Shown here piece by piece: positions 15,307-23,293 of a stretch of 56,456 nucleotides of DNA. The stretch's first letter is position 1. Each line of letters begins with the position of its first letter. The stretch is taken from positions 1 through 56,456 of the forward strand of contig JBAXRT010000002.1 in assembly GCA_037131065.1 (NCBI GenBank). The letters run 5' to 3'. Under the pieces are notes generated by a model. It was not told where the DNA came from. It worked only from the letters and a program-made list of their open reading frames with translations, and did not search any database. Source of the stretch: JBAXRT01 sp037131065. GTDB lineage: Bacteria > Bacteroidota > Bacteroidia > Bacteroidales > FEN-979. The position numbers and the translations under genes were made by a program.

Positions 15307-16116
15307 TCAGAGCGCCTTCCTGATCTTTGCCAGTTTTTTAAGGAGATTTTCCAGGAGATCAAGTTTAAGCATGTTGGCTCCATCGGATTTTGCATTGGCA
15401 GGATCGGGATGGGTCTCGACGAAAATCCCGTCTGCCCCGACGGCGATGGCTGCGCGGGCTATGGTTTCGATCAGGTCGGGCCTGCCGCCTGTAACACCGC
15501 TCTGCTGGTTTGGCTGCTGCAGGGAGTGGGTGATATCTACAACCACTGGCAGTTTGAGTCTCTGCATAACCGGGATTCCCCTGAAATCAACGACAAGGTC
15601 ATTGTAACCGAAGGTTGTACCTCGTTCGGTCAGGATGACCTGGCGATTACCGGCTTCATAAATTTTCTCCACTGCAAAGTGCATGGATTCGGGCCCTGAG
15701 AATTGCCCCTTCTTGATATTAACATATCTGCCGGTACTGGCCGCTGCCAGAAGCAGTTCGGTCTGGCGTGAAAGGAATGCAGGGATCTGGAGTACATCCA
15801 CAAATTTGGCTGCAAAAATCGCCTCCTCCGAAGTATGTACATCAGTAAGGGTTGGGATCTTCAGCTTTTGTCCCACCTGGGCTATGACCGACAATGCTTT
15901 CGCATCGCCGATCCCACTGAATGAATCAACTTTTGAGCGATTGGCTTTTTTATAGGACGCTTTGAAAATAAAGGGGATCTCATACTTATAGGCGATGCGG
16001 GAAATGGCTCCGGCAATTTCAAAAGGCATCCGGTCATCTTCAACAACACAAGGACCGGCGATCAGGAAAAAATTTCCGGAATCCCGGTACGAAAGGTTCT
16101 TTAAATCAGGTATCAT
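15307..16116 (-). CDS. kdsA: 3-deoxy-8-phosphooctulonate synthase
   Basis: This 269-residue enzyme condenses phosphoenolpyruvate with arabinose 5-phosphate to make KDO 8-phosphate for lipopolysaccharide. Hallmarks are FLIAGPCVVE, FKASYKKANRS, LTDVHTSEEA, PAFLSRQTELL, KKGQFSGPESM and TERGTTFGYNDLVVDFRG, then DITHSLQQP. The Cys of metal-dependent KdsA (AGPC in this segment) is present, but many class assignments need an alignment. It lies downstream of rarA on the same strand, separated by a 43-bp degenerate repeat, and converges on the DUF4831 gene with a one-base gap. Confidence 0.96.
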   Translation of the reverse strand: MIPDLKNLSYRDSGNFFLIAGPCVVEDDRMPFEIAGAISRIAYKYEIPFIFKASYKKANRSKVDSFSGIGDAKALSVIAQVGQKLKIPTLTDVHTSEEAIFAAKFVDVLQIPAFLSRQTELLLAAASTGRYVNIKKGQFSGPESMHFAVEKIYEAGNRQVILTERGTTFGYNDLVVDFRGIPVMQRLKLPVVVDITHSLQQPNQQSGVTGGRPDLIETIARAAIAVGADGIFVETHPDPANAKSDGANMLKLDLLENLLKKLAKIRKAL

Positions 16117-16159
16117 AAAATCTGTAGTTTCTCTACTTCACTATTTACAATTTCGCTAT
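16117..16159. repeat. Degenerate octamer array between rarA and kdsA
   Basis: On the minus strand the gap reads as related words TAGCGAAA, TTGTAAA, TAGTGAAG, TAGAGAAA, CTACAGA, with a period of 8 and one 7-base unit. It ends just before the kdsA start codon. The degeneracy is higher than at 7,970 or 26,051. Confidence 0.5.
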
Positions 16160-17428
16160 TTAGTATTTATACTTATCCTTCCAGAGTGCTCTGAGCCTTG
16201 CTCTCAGTTCGTTTTCCCTGGCATTGTCCTGGGGATCATAAAACTTGCTCCCTTTGATCTTATCAGGCAGGAAATCCTGCTCGACAAAATTGTTATCAAA
16301 ATCATGGGCATACTTGTAATCCTTCCCGTATCCGATTTTTTTCATGAGTGATGTAGGTGCATTCCTCAGGTGCAGGGGAACTGGCTGGTCGCCCAGACTT
16401 TCAATTGTCCTGGCAGCCTTCCGGATGGCTAGATATGAAGCATTGCTTTTTACCGAACATGCCAGATAAATTGCGGTCTGAGAAAGGATCAGGTCACATT
16501 CGGGGTAGCCGATCACATTGACTGCCTGGAAACAGGTGGTGGCAATGAGGAGAGCGTTAGGATTGGCATTTCCGATATCTTCAGATGCAAGGATCAGCAT
16601 CCTGCGGGCAATGAATTTAGGATCTTCACCCGCCCGGATCATCGTTGCGAGCCAGTACACTGCAGCATTTGGATCACTCCCGCGAAGGGATTTTATAAAG
16701 GCGGAGATGATGTCGTAGTGCATTTCACCGGTTTTGTCATAAATGGCAAGATTCTGCTGGATGATCTTGATGGTCTTTTCGTTTGTGATCTCCACAGGAC
16801 CCGTCTGCTTGTGCTCAGTGGTAACAATGAGTTCAAGGGCATTCAGGAGTTTCCTCGCGTCACCGCCGGATATCCTGAGCAGGGCCTCATTCTCCCGGAT
16901 ATCGATGGTTGTTTTCAATGTATCTGCCATGAAATCCTTTGCCTGGACAAGGAGCCGGAGCAGGTGACGTTCCTCGAGCGCTTTCAGGATATAGATCTGG
17001 CAGCGGGACAGAAGCGGAGAGATGACCTCAAAGGATGGATTTTCGGTTGTTGCCCCGATGAAAGTAACCACACCCTTCTCAACCGCCCCCAGGAGTGCAT
17101 CCTGCTGTGATTTGCTGAACCGGTGAATTTCATCAATAAACAGGAAAGGGCTCTCCTTCGACTCGGCGGCTTTGCTGATTACCTCCCTTACCTCTTTCAC
17201 CCCGGAACTCACGGCACTCAATGTATAGAATGTCCGCCTGAGCTGTTTGGAAATGATGTAGGCAAGGGTTGTCTTACCAGAGCCCGGGGGGCCCCATAAG
17301 ATCATTGAAGGAACAGCATCCGACCTGATCGCGTTGTATAGTATGGCATCTTTTCCTATCAGGTGTTCCTGGCCCAGGTACTCTTCCAATGAATTGGGCC
17401 TTAGTTGTTCTGCGAGGGGTACAAGCAT
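16160..17428 (-). CDS. rarA: Replication-associated recombination protein A (AAA+ ATPase)
   Basis: This 422-residue protein is RarA/MgsA, a clamp-loader-like AAA+ ATPase that acts at stalled replication forks. It begins PLAEQLRPNSLEEYLGQEHL. Walker A is GPPGSGKT at 46-53 and Walker B is FLFIDEIHRFSKSQQDALL, then sensor 1 FIGATTENPSFEV. The C-terminal tetramerisation domain shows FIKSLRGSDPNAAVYWLA, MLILASEDIGNANP and LRNAPTSLMKKIGYG. Length and motifs agree with the family throughout. A TATCTTTG box at 17447-17454 fits its promoter. Confidence 0.97.
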   Translation of the reverse strand: MLVPLAEQLRPNSLEEYLGQEHLIGKDAILYNAIRSDAVPSMILWGPPGSGKTTLAYIISKQLRRTFYTLSAVSSGVKEVREVISKAAESKESPFLFIDEIHRFSKSQQDALLGAVEKGVVTFIGATTENPSFEVISPLLSRCQIYILKALEERHLLRLLVQAKDFMADTLKTTIDIRENEALLRISGGDARKLLNALELIVTTEHKQTGPVEITNEKTIKIIQQNLAIYDKTGEMHYDIISAFIKSLRGSDPNAAVYWLATMIRAGEDPKFIARRMLILASEDIGNANPNALLIATTCFQAVNVIGYPECDLILSQTAIYLACSVKSNASYLAIRKAARTIESLGDQPVPLHLRNAPTSLMKKIGYGKDYKYAHDFDNNFVEQDFLPDKIKGSKFYDPQDNARENELRARLRALWKDKYKY

Positions 17429-17446
17429 TAAATCTCATCTTTGAGC

Positions 17447-17454
17447 CAAAGATA
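17447..17454 (-). promoter_or_regulatory. -7 box of rarA
   Basis: TATCTTTG on the minus strand matches TAnnTTTG and lies 18 bases upstream of the rarA start codon. A -33 element is not obvious. Confidence 0.45.
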
Positions 17455-17520
17455 CTTGAATTATCCGTTATCCTATTTACTACTTTTGTCCCGAATGGGA
17501 TCGTTGAAGGATGAATTTCT

Positions 17521-17600
17521 TAAAAAATGTTAAAATTATTCTCATTGAATATCAATGATTTATGTAAAATGTTAAAAAATGTTAAAAAAAAGTAACCCAA
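17521..17600. repeat. Inverted repeat and TGTTAAA direct repeats upstream of the lipoprotein gene
   Basis: The word AAAATGTTAAAA or a close variant occurs three times (about 17,524, 17,567 and 17,577). Between the first two copies is a perfect inverted repeat CATTGA-ATA-TCAATG (17,543-17,557). The group lies just upstream of the promoter at 17,604 and may be a regulator-binding region. The A/T-rich composition makes chance repeats likely, so the inverted repeat is the more solid signal. Confidence 0.45.
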
Positions 17601-17603
17601 AAA

Positions 17604-17636
17604 TTTGGATGGTATTAATCTATTGAGTTATCTTTG
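17604..17636 (+). promoter_or_regulatory. Promoter of the small lipoprotein gene
   Basis: TTTG (17,604-17,607) and TATCTTTG (17,629-17,636) are 21 bases apart, a good match to the Bacteroidetes promoter. Transcription from about 17,643 leaves a 22-base leader to the ATG at 17,665, which decides the start. Confidence 0.65.
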
Positions 17637-17664
17637 CATCGAATTTAAAAAAATCAATAAACAG

Positions 17665-17925
17665 ATGAAAAAACTCGCAACATTATTAGTCATTGGCGCA
17701 GTAGCTTTCATGTCCTCCTGCGGCCCAAGCGCAAAAGAACTGGAAGAAAAAAGAATTGCTGATTCCATCCGCGTAGCTGATTCTTTAGCAATGGTTCAGG
17801 CAGAAACTCAGAGAGTTGCTGACTCGATTGCAAAAGCTCAGGAAGAAAAGAGAATCAATGATTCAATCGCCCATCAGGATTCCATTAAAAAGGGTCTGAT
17901 TAAAGTAAAAAAAGGTAAGAAGTAA
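17665..17925 (+). CDS. Small lipoprotein with ADSI-type heptad repeats
   Basis: This 86-residue protein starts with a lipoprotein signal (MKKLATLLVIGAVAFMSSC) with Cys19 as the lipidated residue. The mature part is a charged helix with repeats of the form RIADSIRVADSLA, RVADSIAKA, RINDSIA and QDSIKKG, and it ends in a Lys-rich tail. It is probably a coiled-coil or rod lipoprotein anchored in the outer or inner membrane, like the small Lpp-type proteins in shape though not clearly in sequence. It has its own promoter and a strong terminator, so it is a single-gene transcript that may be highly expressed. No named family was recognised. Confidence 0.85.
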   Translation: MKKLATLLVIGAVAFMSSCGPSAKELEEKRIADSIRVADSLAMVQAETQRVADSIAKAQEEKRINDSIAHQDSIKKGLIKVKKGKK

Positions 17926-17943
17926 AACTTCCAGCCTGATAAA

Positions 17944-17976
17944 GAAAAAGCCCCGCTCAAACGGGGCTTTTTCTTT
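17944..17976. terminator. Terminator between the lipoprotein gene and pntB, probably bidirectional
   Basis: GAAAAAGCCCCG and CGGGGCTTTTTC form a perfect hairpin around the loop CTCAAA. It has a T run on either strand, so it can end the lipoprotein transcript (plus) and the pnt transcript (minus). Confidence 0.9.
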
Positions 17977-19449
17977 TTACAGATTTTTAATCTCCGCAAC
18001 CAGCTTTTGCATCGTCGCTTTTGCGTCTCCGAAGAGCATCCTCGTTTTTGGATGATAGAAAAGGTTGTTTTCGATGGCAGCATACCCTTTTGCCATGCTC
18101 CGCTTCATGATGATAGTGTTCTTTGCCTCCCATACCTTGATCACCGGCATCCCGTAAATAGGGCTTGACGGGTCATCTTCCGCTGCAGGATTGACCACAT
18201 CGTTTGCACCGACCACGATCACCACATCTGTATTCAGCATTTCGTTGTTAGCCTCCTCCATCTCAAGGAGTTTTTCATAAGGGACATCCGCTTCGGCCAG
18301 GAGAACATTCATGTGCCCGGGCATGCGGCCGGCTACCGGGTGAATACCATATTTAACTTCAACTCCTTTGGTGGCAAGCAATACATCCAGTTCGTGGCAG
18401 AGGTGCTGGGCCTGTGCGACGGCAAGTCCATATCCCGGAACGATCAGGACTTTCTGTGAATAATTCAGCAGTACGGAGGCATCACTGAGCGAAATTTCCT
18501 TTACTGATTTATCTGAGGAGGCTTCGGCTCCAACCTTGCTGACTCCAAAAGCGCCAATGATCACATTTAACAACGAGCGGTTCATCGCCTTGCACATCAG
18601 GATAGTAAGAATGGTTCCTGAAGAACCTACAAGGATCCCGCCGGTAAGCATCGCCTGGTTGTTGTAAAGAAATCCCCCCATGGCAGCGGCGACACCGGTA
18701 AATGAGTTAAGAAGGGAGATAACCACCGGCATATCGGCACCACCGATAGGCATAACAAATGTTACTCCGTATAGCAACGCCAGTATTGCAAAAAGGTAGA
18801 TGGCCGTATTGTTATCCTTCACGGGCGTCATCGTCATGATAAAGACGATCCCGGCCAGCAACAGGAACATCAGGAAAAGGTTTAGATACCTTAATACGGG
18901 GGATTTGATGTCCCCGATCTTTTCGTCGAGTTTCCCAAAGGCGATCATGCTTCCTGCAAAGGATACGCCACCGATCATGAGACCCAGCAGGATCGCGATG
19001 GCCTCACCGTTGAACATATTTGTACTCCCTTCGGCAGCAAGGATATTCTGCATCTTGGGAAATTCCATTAATGATATCAGCGCAGCGCAGGCTCCGCCCA
19101 TTCCGTTGAACAGGGATACCATTTGCGGCATTGCAGTCATCTTTACCTTTTTTGCTGCGAACCAGCCGATGAAAATACCGATGGCGAGGGCTGCAACGAT
19201 GAACCCGATGTTGTGTATGCCTTCGTAGGTGCCATCTTCGCCTTTTATTTTATGAAAAAGTATTGTGCAGAGAATGGCCAGTCCCATCCCAATGGCTGCC
19301 CAGAGGTTTCCGTTCCTGGCGGTATCCGGGTGGCTTAGCTTTTTCAATCCTACAACAAAAAGTACTGAAGCCAGTATATAGGAGATCTCAAGGATTGAAA
19401 TCCATGGAGAGAACTCAAAAGTCTTGGTTAAAGTTTCCATCATTTCCAT
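17977..19449 (-). CDS. pntB: NAD(P) transhydrogenase subunit beta
   Basis: This 490-residue subunit has a membrane domain (dII, about 1-290) of about nine helices and a C-terminal NADP(H)-binding dIII domain. The latter shows VPGYGLAVAQAQHLCHEL, HPVAGRMPGHMNVLLAEA, VIVVGANDVVNPAAEDDP and PVIKVWEAK, the NADP loops of the family. With the two upstream genes it forms the proton-translocating enzyme that uses the proton gradient to reduce NADP with NADH. The order pntAa-pntAb-pntB on the minus strand, with small gaps, shows an operon. Start: ATG at 19,449; an internal Met at 19,443 or 19,440 cannot be excluded. Confidence 0.96.
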   Translation of the reverse strand: MEMMETLTKTFEFSPWISILEISYILASVLFVVGLKKLSHPDTARNGNLWAAIGMGLAILCTILFHKIKGEDGTYEGIHNIGFIVAALAIGIFIGWFAAKKVKMTAMPQMVSLFNGMGGACAALISLMEFPKMQNILAAEGSTNMFNGEAIAILLGLMIGGVSFAGSMIAFGKLDEKIGDIKSPVLRYLNLFLMFLLLAGIVFIMTMTPVKDNNTAIYLFAILALLYGVTFVMPIGGADMPVVISLLNSFTGVAAAMGGFLYNNQAMLTGGILVGSSGTILTILMCKAMNRSLLNVIIGAFGVSKVGAEASSDKSVKEISLSDASVLLNYSQKVLIVPGYGLAVAQAQHLCHELDVLLATKGVEVKYGIHPVAGRMPGHMNVLLAEADVPYEKLLEMEEANNEMLNTDVVIVVGANDVVNPAAEDDPSSPIYGMPVIKVWEAKNTIIMKRSMAKGYAAIENNLFYHPKTRMLFGDAKATMQKLVAEIKNL

Positions 19450-19457
19450 CTGATCCC

Positions 19458-19769
19458 TTATTTCTTATTCTTCTTCTTTCTGAACATTTCCAGCATTCGG
19501 TCGGTCACGACAAAACCACCCACCACATTCAGCGTCCCCAGGATAACCGCAATGAATCCCAGAACCATGGAAAGTGTATTCTGTGCATGCCCCATCACAA
19601 TGATCGCGCCAATGATCACGACCCCATGGATCGCGTTGGCGCCCGACATTAGCGGGGTATGCAAAACCGAAGGTACATGGGAGATCACCTCAATTCCAAG
19701 GAAAATAGAGAGGATAATAATAAATATCGCCTCCCGGTATTCGATAAAAAATTTCAATATCTCATTCAT
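19458..19769 (-). CDS. pntAb: NAD(P) transhydrogenase subunit alpha 2 (membrane part)
   Basis: This 103-residue membrane subunit corresponds to the C-terminal hydrophobic part of E. coli PntA. It has three helices with the segments FIIILSIFLGIEVISHVPSV, LHTPLMSGANAIHGVVIIGA and VLGTLNVVGGFVVTDRML-like sequence. The highly conserved HTPLMSGANAIHG stretch is diagnostic. Being a separate gene, it makes this a split, three-subunit transhydrogenase as in Rhodospirillum rubrum. It lies between pntAa (11-base gap) and pntB (8-base gap). Confidence 0.95.
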   Translation of the reverse strand: MNEILKFFIEYREAIFIIILSIFLGIEVISHVPSVLHTPLMSGANAIHGVVIIGAIIVMGHAQNTLSMVLGFIAVILGTLNVVGGFVVTDRMLEMFRKKKNKK

Positions 19770-19780
19770 GTTCTTAATGT

Positions 19781-20908
19781 TTATGCGTTGACGGCTGTTT
19801 TTATCCTTTCGTTGACGATCTCTTTATTGTGGGTCACACAAGTCCCCTTAACAATATCATCTTCCCAGTTAAGGTTAAACTCCCCTTTTGCATTGATCAT
19901 CAGTTTGAGGAAGTTTATAACATTCTTTCCGAACATTTTACTGGCATCGGTAGGCATATCCACAGGGAATGACGAATTCCCGATGATCCTTACACCCTGG
20001 TGAAGAACGGATTCTCCGTTCCTGGTCAGCTCACAGTTACCACCCGTGGATGCTGCGAGGTCGATGATAACCGACCCGGCCTTCATCTTTTCCACGGTTT
20101 CTCTGGTCAGCAGCAACGGGGCCTTTCTTCCCGGAATCTGTGCGGTGCATATCACGGCATCCGATTTTACAGCGTGATTATGGATGGCTTCCGCCTGGAG
20201 CTTTTTGTACTCCTCGGTTTGTTCGACGGCGTATCCTCCCGCTGCTTTATCATCCGTAGAGCCTTCCACCTCGACAAACTTGCCTCCAAGTCCGGTTACC
20301 TCCTCCTTTACGGCTTTCCTGACATCAAAGACCTCCACGACGGCCCCCAGTTTCCTCGAAGTAGCAAGGGCCTGCAAACCAGCGACACCAGCTCCAAGGA
20401 TCAGTACCTTGGCAGGTGTGATCGTACCCGCGGCTGTCATGAACATCGGAAAAAATTTTGGCAGGTTATTCGCTGCGGTAAGAACCGCCTTATATCCTGC
20501 CACAGTAGCCATCGATGAGAGAATATCCATCGATTGTGCCCGGGAGGTCCGCGGTATTACATCCAGGCTGAAGCTTGTAATATTCTTCTTCGCGAGGTTG
20601 CGGATGATACCGGTGTTGAAGTAAGGGTTGAGTACGGCAAGCAGAATCTTGCCTTCACCCAGGAGGCCAAGTTCTGCATCTGACAGAGGGTTTATCTTTA
20701 CAACCAGATCGGCCTGTTTAAGCAGCTCCTCCCTGGAAACAATTTTACCCCCTGCCTGGATGTATTCGTTATCTGAGGCAAATGCCCCTGAACCTGCCTC
20801 CTTTTCAATCAACATCACGACTCCCATCTTTGAGAGTGTTGATACGGCTTCAGGAAGCATTGATACACGTCTCTCCGGTGCTTCTTCTTTTAAAATCCCT
20901 ATGAACAT
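19781..20908 (-). CDS. pntAa: NAD(P) transhydrogenase subunit alpha 1 (NAD-binding part)
   Basis: This 375-residue soluble dI subunit binds NAD(H). The N-terminus is MFIGILKEEAPERRVSMLPE, typical of the alanine dehydrogenase/PNT N domain. The Rossmann loop is VLILGAGVAGLQALATSRKLG, followed by the acidic residue in VEVFDVR that selects NAD over NADP. PGRKAPLLLTRETVEKMKAG and VIIDLAASTGGNCELT are also conserved. It is the first gene of the pnt operon. The length (375) matches R. rubrum PntAA. Confidence 0.96.
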   Translation of the reverse strand: MFIGILKEEAPERRVSMLPEAVSTLSKMGVVMLIEKEAGSGAFASDNEYIQAGGKIVSREELLKQADLVVKINPLSDAELGLLGEGKILLAVLNPYFNTGIIRNLAKKNITSFSLDVIPRTSRAQSMDILSSMATVAGYKAVLTAANNLPKFFPMFMTAAGTITPAKVLILGAGVAGLQALATSRKLGAVVEVFDVRKAVKEEVTGLGGKFVEVEGSTDDKAAGGYAVEQTEEYKKLQAEAIHNHAVKSDAVICTAQIPGRKAPLLLTRETVEKMKAGSVIIDLAASTGGNCELTRNGESVLHQGVRIIGNSSFPVDMPTDASKMFGKNVINFLKLMINAKGEFNLNWEDDIVKGTCVTHNKEIVNERIKTAVNA

Positions 20909-20957
20909 ATTGAATGGTTTAATTCAGATTTGAAAATCACTGTGTATATTAAGGCAG

Positions 20958-21449
20958 TCAATCTTTGAATCCTGCGTTATGATGGCTTCCATCGCAGAAA
21001 GGCTTTTTCTTGGTACTTCCGCAACGGCAGAGTGCAGCAAGTTTATTATCAACTTTGATCTTCTTTTTCTGGACGTCACGTATCAGAAAGTTCCCGCTGA
21101 CAAGCATCGGTCCGTCCTTTAATATCTGGATGCGGGCGAATTTGACCTTCTTCTTGCCCGATTTCCTGGGCCTGGAAGTAACGAATTTTGTGCTTTTCAG
21201 GTAGGTCAACGCCCTTGATGGACAGGTGTCGACCACTTTCATGATATCTTTACTGTTTGATCCGTGGATATTGATCCAGGGGCGCTTCTGTGTATTAAAA
21301 ACATCAGGTAATCCGATCAGGCAATTTGCCGAATGGATACAGAGGTCAGGATTCCAGAACACGGTGATCTCGCCGTTCGAATAATCCCTGACAGATTCCT
21401 TGTTCTTTTTATATTCGGTCAATTCGGACCGCGTCACTTTATTTGTCAT
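20958..21449 (-). CDS. YjdI-type (4Fe-4S) domain fused to a CDGSH iron-sulfur domain
   Basis: This 163-residue protein joins two iron-sulfur modules. The N-terminal YjdI/Fer4_19 domain (about 25-85) has ITVFWNPDLCIHSANCLIGLP and DTCPSRAL, with the Cys residues expected for the cluster. The C-terminal CDGSH domain (about 120-158) has LCRCGSTKKKPFCDGSH, the three-Cys, one-His ligand set of the 2Fe-2S cluster. A basic linker of Lys and Arg separates them. The family's role is unproven; iron-sulfur transfer or redox sensing has been proposed for CDGSH proteins. It lies upstream of the pnt operon on the same strand, about 50 bases apart. Confidence 0.92.
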   Translation of the reverse strand: MTNKVTRSELTEYKKNKESVRDYSNGEITVFWNPDLCIHSANCLIGLPDVFNTQKRPWINIHGSNSKDIMKVVDTCPSRALTYLKSTKFVTSRPRKSGKKKVKFARIQILKDGPMLVSGNFLIRDVQKKKIKVDNKLAALCRCGSTKKKPFCDGSHHNAGFKD

Positions 21450-21496
21450 TTCATCAAAGATTAAATTTGCGTAAAATTAAAATAAATTGCCATTCA

Positions 21497-22705
21497 TTAT
21501 TCGATGATCAGTTTCCTGGTCTCAACGACGTTCTTTCCCCTAATTTTCAATACATAGGCCCCTGGACTGAACCAGCTGACGTCAAGACTGAGTTTTTCAT
21601 TGAATGATCCAGCTGCCAACATTTCTCCCCTTACTGAATATACTTCATAACTGATCTTTTCGGATACTCCCGAGCTGACGGTAATGATGTTGTGTGAAGG
21701 ATTTGGGAATATTTCCAGGATCAATGGGTCACCGGTAATTTCATCCGTTCCAACCGGATTGTAGGGAATCGCGAGTGTAGCGACCGCAGCAAGTCCTCCC
21801 TGTATCAGGTTTTTAGCCAATTCAGGAGAGTTGAAGCTGGGGCCGACAAGGTCATTGGTCGTATGTATAAAAGGACTGTAGTACTCATCGTCCTCAAAGG
21901 GAAAGATACCCTGGTATCCCCAGGCATTGAAGGTGGCGTGGTCGCTGCTGCCGTCATCATAGGCTCCCTGCTCAATAGTGAAATCAGGAAGGTATATTGC
22001 TGCCACATCGATATAGAAGTCAGCGAGCGATTGAGCACCGGGTGGGTTAAGCATATCGCTGTGAAGCGCAGTACCGGCTTCGTGGTAACCGATCATATCC
22101 ATGTTGAAATAGCCGAGCAGGTTCATGCCCTGATTCTGGCACCTGCCTACAAAGGCGTCACTTCCCGCAAGGCCATACTCCTCTGCAGAGAAGGCACAGA
22201 AAATGATGGACCTTTTAAATTTGTACTGGCTCAGGATCCTGGCAACTTCCAGGACACCCGATGTTCCTGAAGCATTGTCATCGGCGCCAGGGGCCCGGAA
22301 GCTGGATGTCCATGAATCGTAATGACCACCCAGCACAACATATTCGTTGGGGAGAACCTGGCCGGTTATTGTCGCAATGACATTGTCGCTAGGATTATCA
22401 TTGTAAAGGGGGAAATCCTGCAATTCAACCGGTAATCCAAGTGCTTCATACTGGCTCTTTATCCAGTTCTGCGCTTCAACTGCATCCGGTGTAAAACAAT
22501 CCCTTGTCTGATAATCCTGAAGGTGCCGGATCCGATCAATCACAAAACCGGTATCAACCTCGTTGATCCATTGAAAAATTACATTAAAAGTATCTGCTTT
22601 ATACTGAAATGCCTGCTGGGCTGAAACAGGAAGAGAAAAATTGAAAGAGAAAAACAGAACCAGCAAGGAGGTCCATGCTTTAATGATCGGTCTGTGTATG
22701 TTCAT
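21497..22705 (-). CDS. M28-family metallopeptidase with type IX secretion sorting domain
   Basis: This 402-residue secreted protein has a signal peptide (about 1-29, ending VSAQQ). The M28 aminopeptidase-like domain has two zinc sites: VVLGGHYDSW, GADDNASGTSGVLE, FSAEEYGLAGS, NMDMIG and DGSSDHATF hold the His, Asp and Glu ligands and the catalytic Glu. The C-terminal about 75 residues (LEIFPNPSHNIITV to the end) form a T9SS type A sorting domain, with YEVYSVRGEML and FSPGAYVLKI. The protein is thus exported by the type IX system and attached at or released from the surface. A promoter at 22,736-22,764 fits the start at 22,705. Confidence 0.95.
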   Translation of the reverse strand: MNIHRPIIKAWTSLLVLFFSFNFSLPVSAQQAFQYKADTFNVIFQWINEVDTGFVIDRIRHLQDYQTRDCFTPDAVEAQNWIKSQYEALGLPVELQDFPLYNDNPSDNVIATITGQVLPNEYVVLGGHYDSWTSSFRAPGADDNASGTSGVLEVARILSQYKFKRSIIFCAFSAEEYGLAGSDAFVGRCQNQGMNLLGYFNMDMIGYHEAGTALHSDMLNPPGAQSLADFYIDVAAIYLPDFTIEQGAYDDGSSDHATFNAWGYQGIFPFEDDEYYSPFIHTTNDLVGPSFNSPELAKNLIQGGLAAVATLAIPYNPVGTDEITGDPLILEIFPNPSHNIITVSSGVSEKISYEVYSVRGEMLAAGSFNEKLSLDVSWFSPGAYVLKIRGKNVVETRKLIIE

Positions 22706-22735
22706 ACCTGCTGTTTTAAGTTGGTAGTCACTTCA

Positions 22736-22764
22736 CAAAATTAAGATAAAATCCGGCTCCTCAA
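22736..22764 (-). promoter_or_regulatory. Promoter of the M28 peptidase gene
   Basis: On the minus strand TTG (22,764-22,762) and TAATTTTG (22,743-22,736) are 18 bases apart. Transcription near 22,729 gives a leader of about 24 bases. Confidence 0.5.
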
Positions 22765-22793
22765 TCAGGACCGGCTTTTCAATTAATATAAAT

Positions 22794-22822
22794 GAAAAAG
22801 CCCGTAACCAAAGGTCACGGGC
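22794..22822 (-). terminator. Terminator of the TonB-C-like gene
   Basis: On the minus strand GCCCGTGACC and GGTTACGGGC pair around TTT, with one G-T wobble, and TTTTT follows. On the plus strand the same site has an A-C mismatch and no T run, so it serves the gene at 22,849-23,202. Confidence 0.85.
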
Positions 22823-22848
22823 AGGAGCTAAACCAGCAGGTTTTAGAT

Positions 22849-23202
22849 TCAGGTGAGTTTGAACTCAAGGATTACCCGGTAATGTTGGTTATAAGTTCCC
22901 AGGATCTCCTTGCAACAGATCTTTGACAGTTGTTCTGTAATATTCTCAGTGATCCTTTTGTCGTTTGCTTTAATCTTTTCAACAACTATTTTTCCCTCGT
23001 CATTGATTGTAAAGATTACCTCAACAGTTCCTTCAATGGATTCTTTCAGGGCTAACGGTGGATATTTTACTGATTCTTTAATGATGGCATGAACATCTTT
23101 TGCGGGTTGTACGGAGGTCTTTCCTGCCATGCAGGTTCCGGTCATGCATGCACCGATTATTAAAAAGGTGACGACTGCTTTTATCAGATTTGTTGTTCTC
23201 AT
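22849..23202 (-). CDS. Small exported TonB C-terminal-like protein
   Basis: This 117-residue protein has an N-terminal signal or anchor (about 1-26) and a C-terminal domain of about 75 residues like the TonB C-terminal fold: VKYPPLALKESIEGTVEVIFTI-like strand order, then a helix (ITENITEQLSKI) and a final strand VILEFKLT. Full TonB proteins have a proline-rich linker, which is missing here, so this is not an ordinary energy transducer. In Bacteroidetes such stand-alone domains are common and their role is unknown. It has its own promoter and terminator. Confidence 0.8.
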   Translation of the reverse strand: MRTTNLIKAVVTFLIIGACMTGTCMAGKTSVQPAKDVHAIIKESVKYPPLALKESIEGTVEVIFTINDEGKIVVEKIKANDKRITENITEQLSKICCKEILGTYNQHYRVILEFKLT

Positions 23203-23232
23203 GGTTTTTGTGTGTTTGAATTAAGTACATCA

Positions 23233-23264
23233 CAAAAATAGATCGGGCAGGAGGGGCAAAACAA
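23233..23264 (-). promoter_or_regulatory. Promoter of the TonB-C-like gene
   Basis: TATTTTTG (23,240-23,233 on the minus strand) matches TAnnTTTG, with TTG at 23,264-23,262, 21 bases upstream. The leader would be about 24 bases. Confidence 0.5.
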
Positions 23265-23293
23265 TTCTTTTCTATGACCCTAAAACTGAGATC

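Noticed and set aside
22751..22779. Hairpin with arms CCGGCTCCT and AGGACCGG followed by TTTTC
   Set aside because: On the plus strand no gene ends here, and on the minus strand it lies upstream of the M28 gene, so a terminator role has no transcript to serve.
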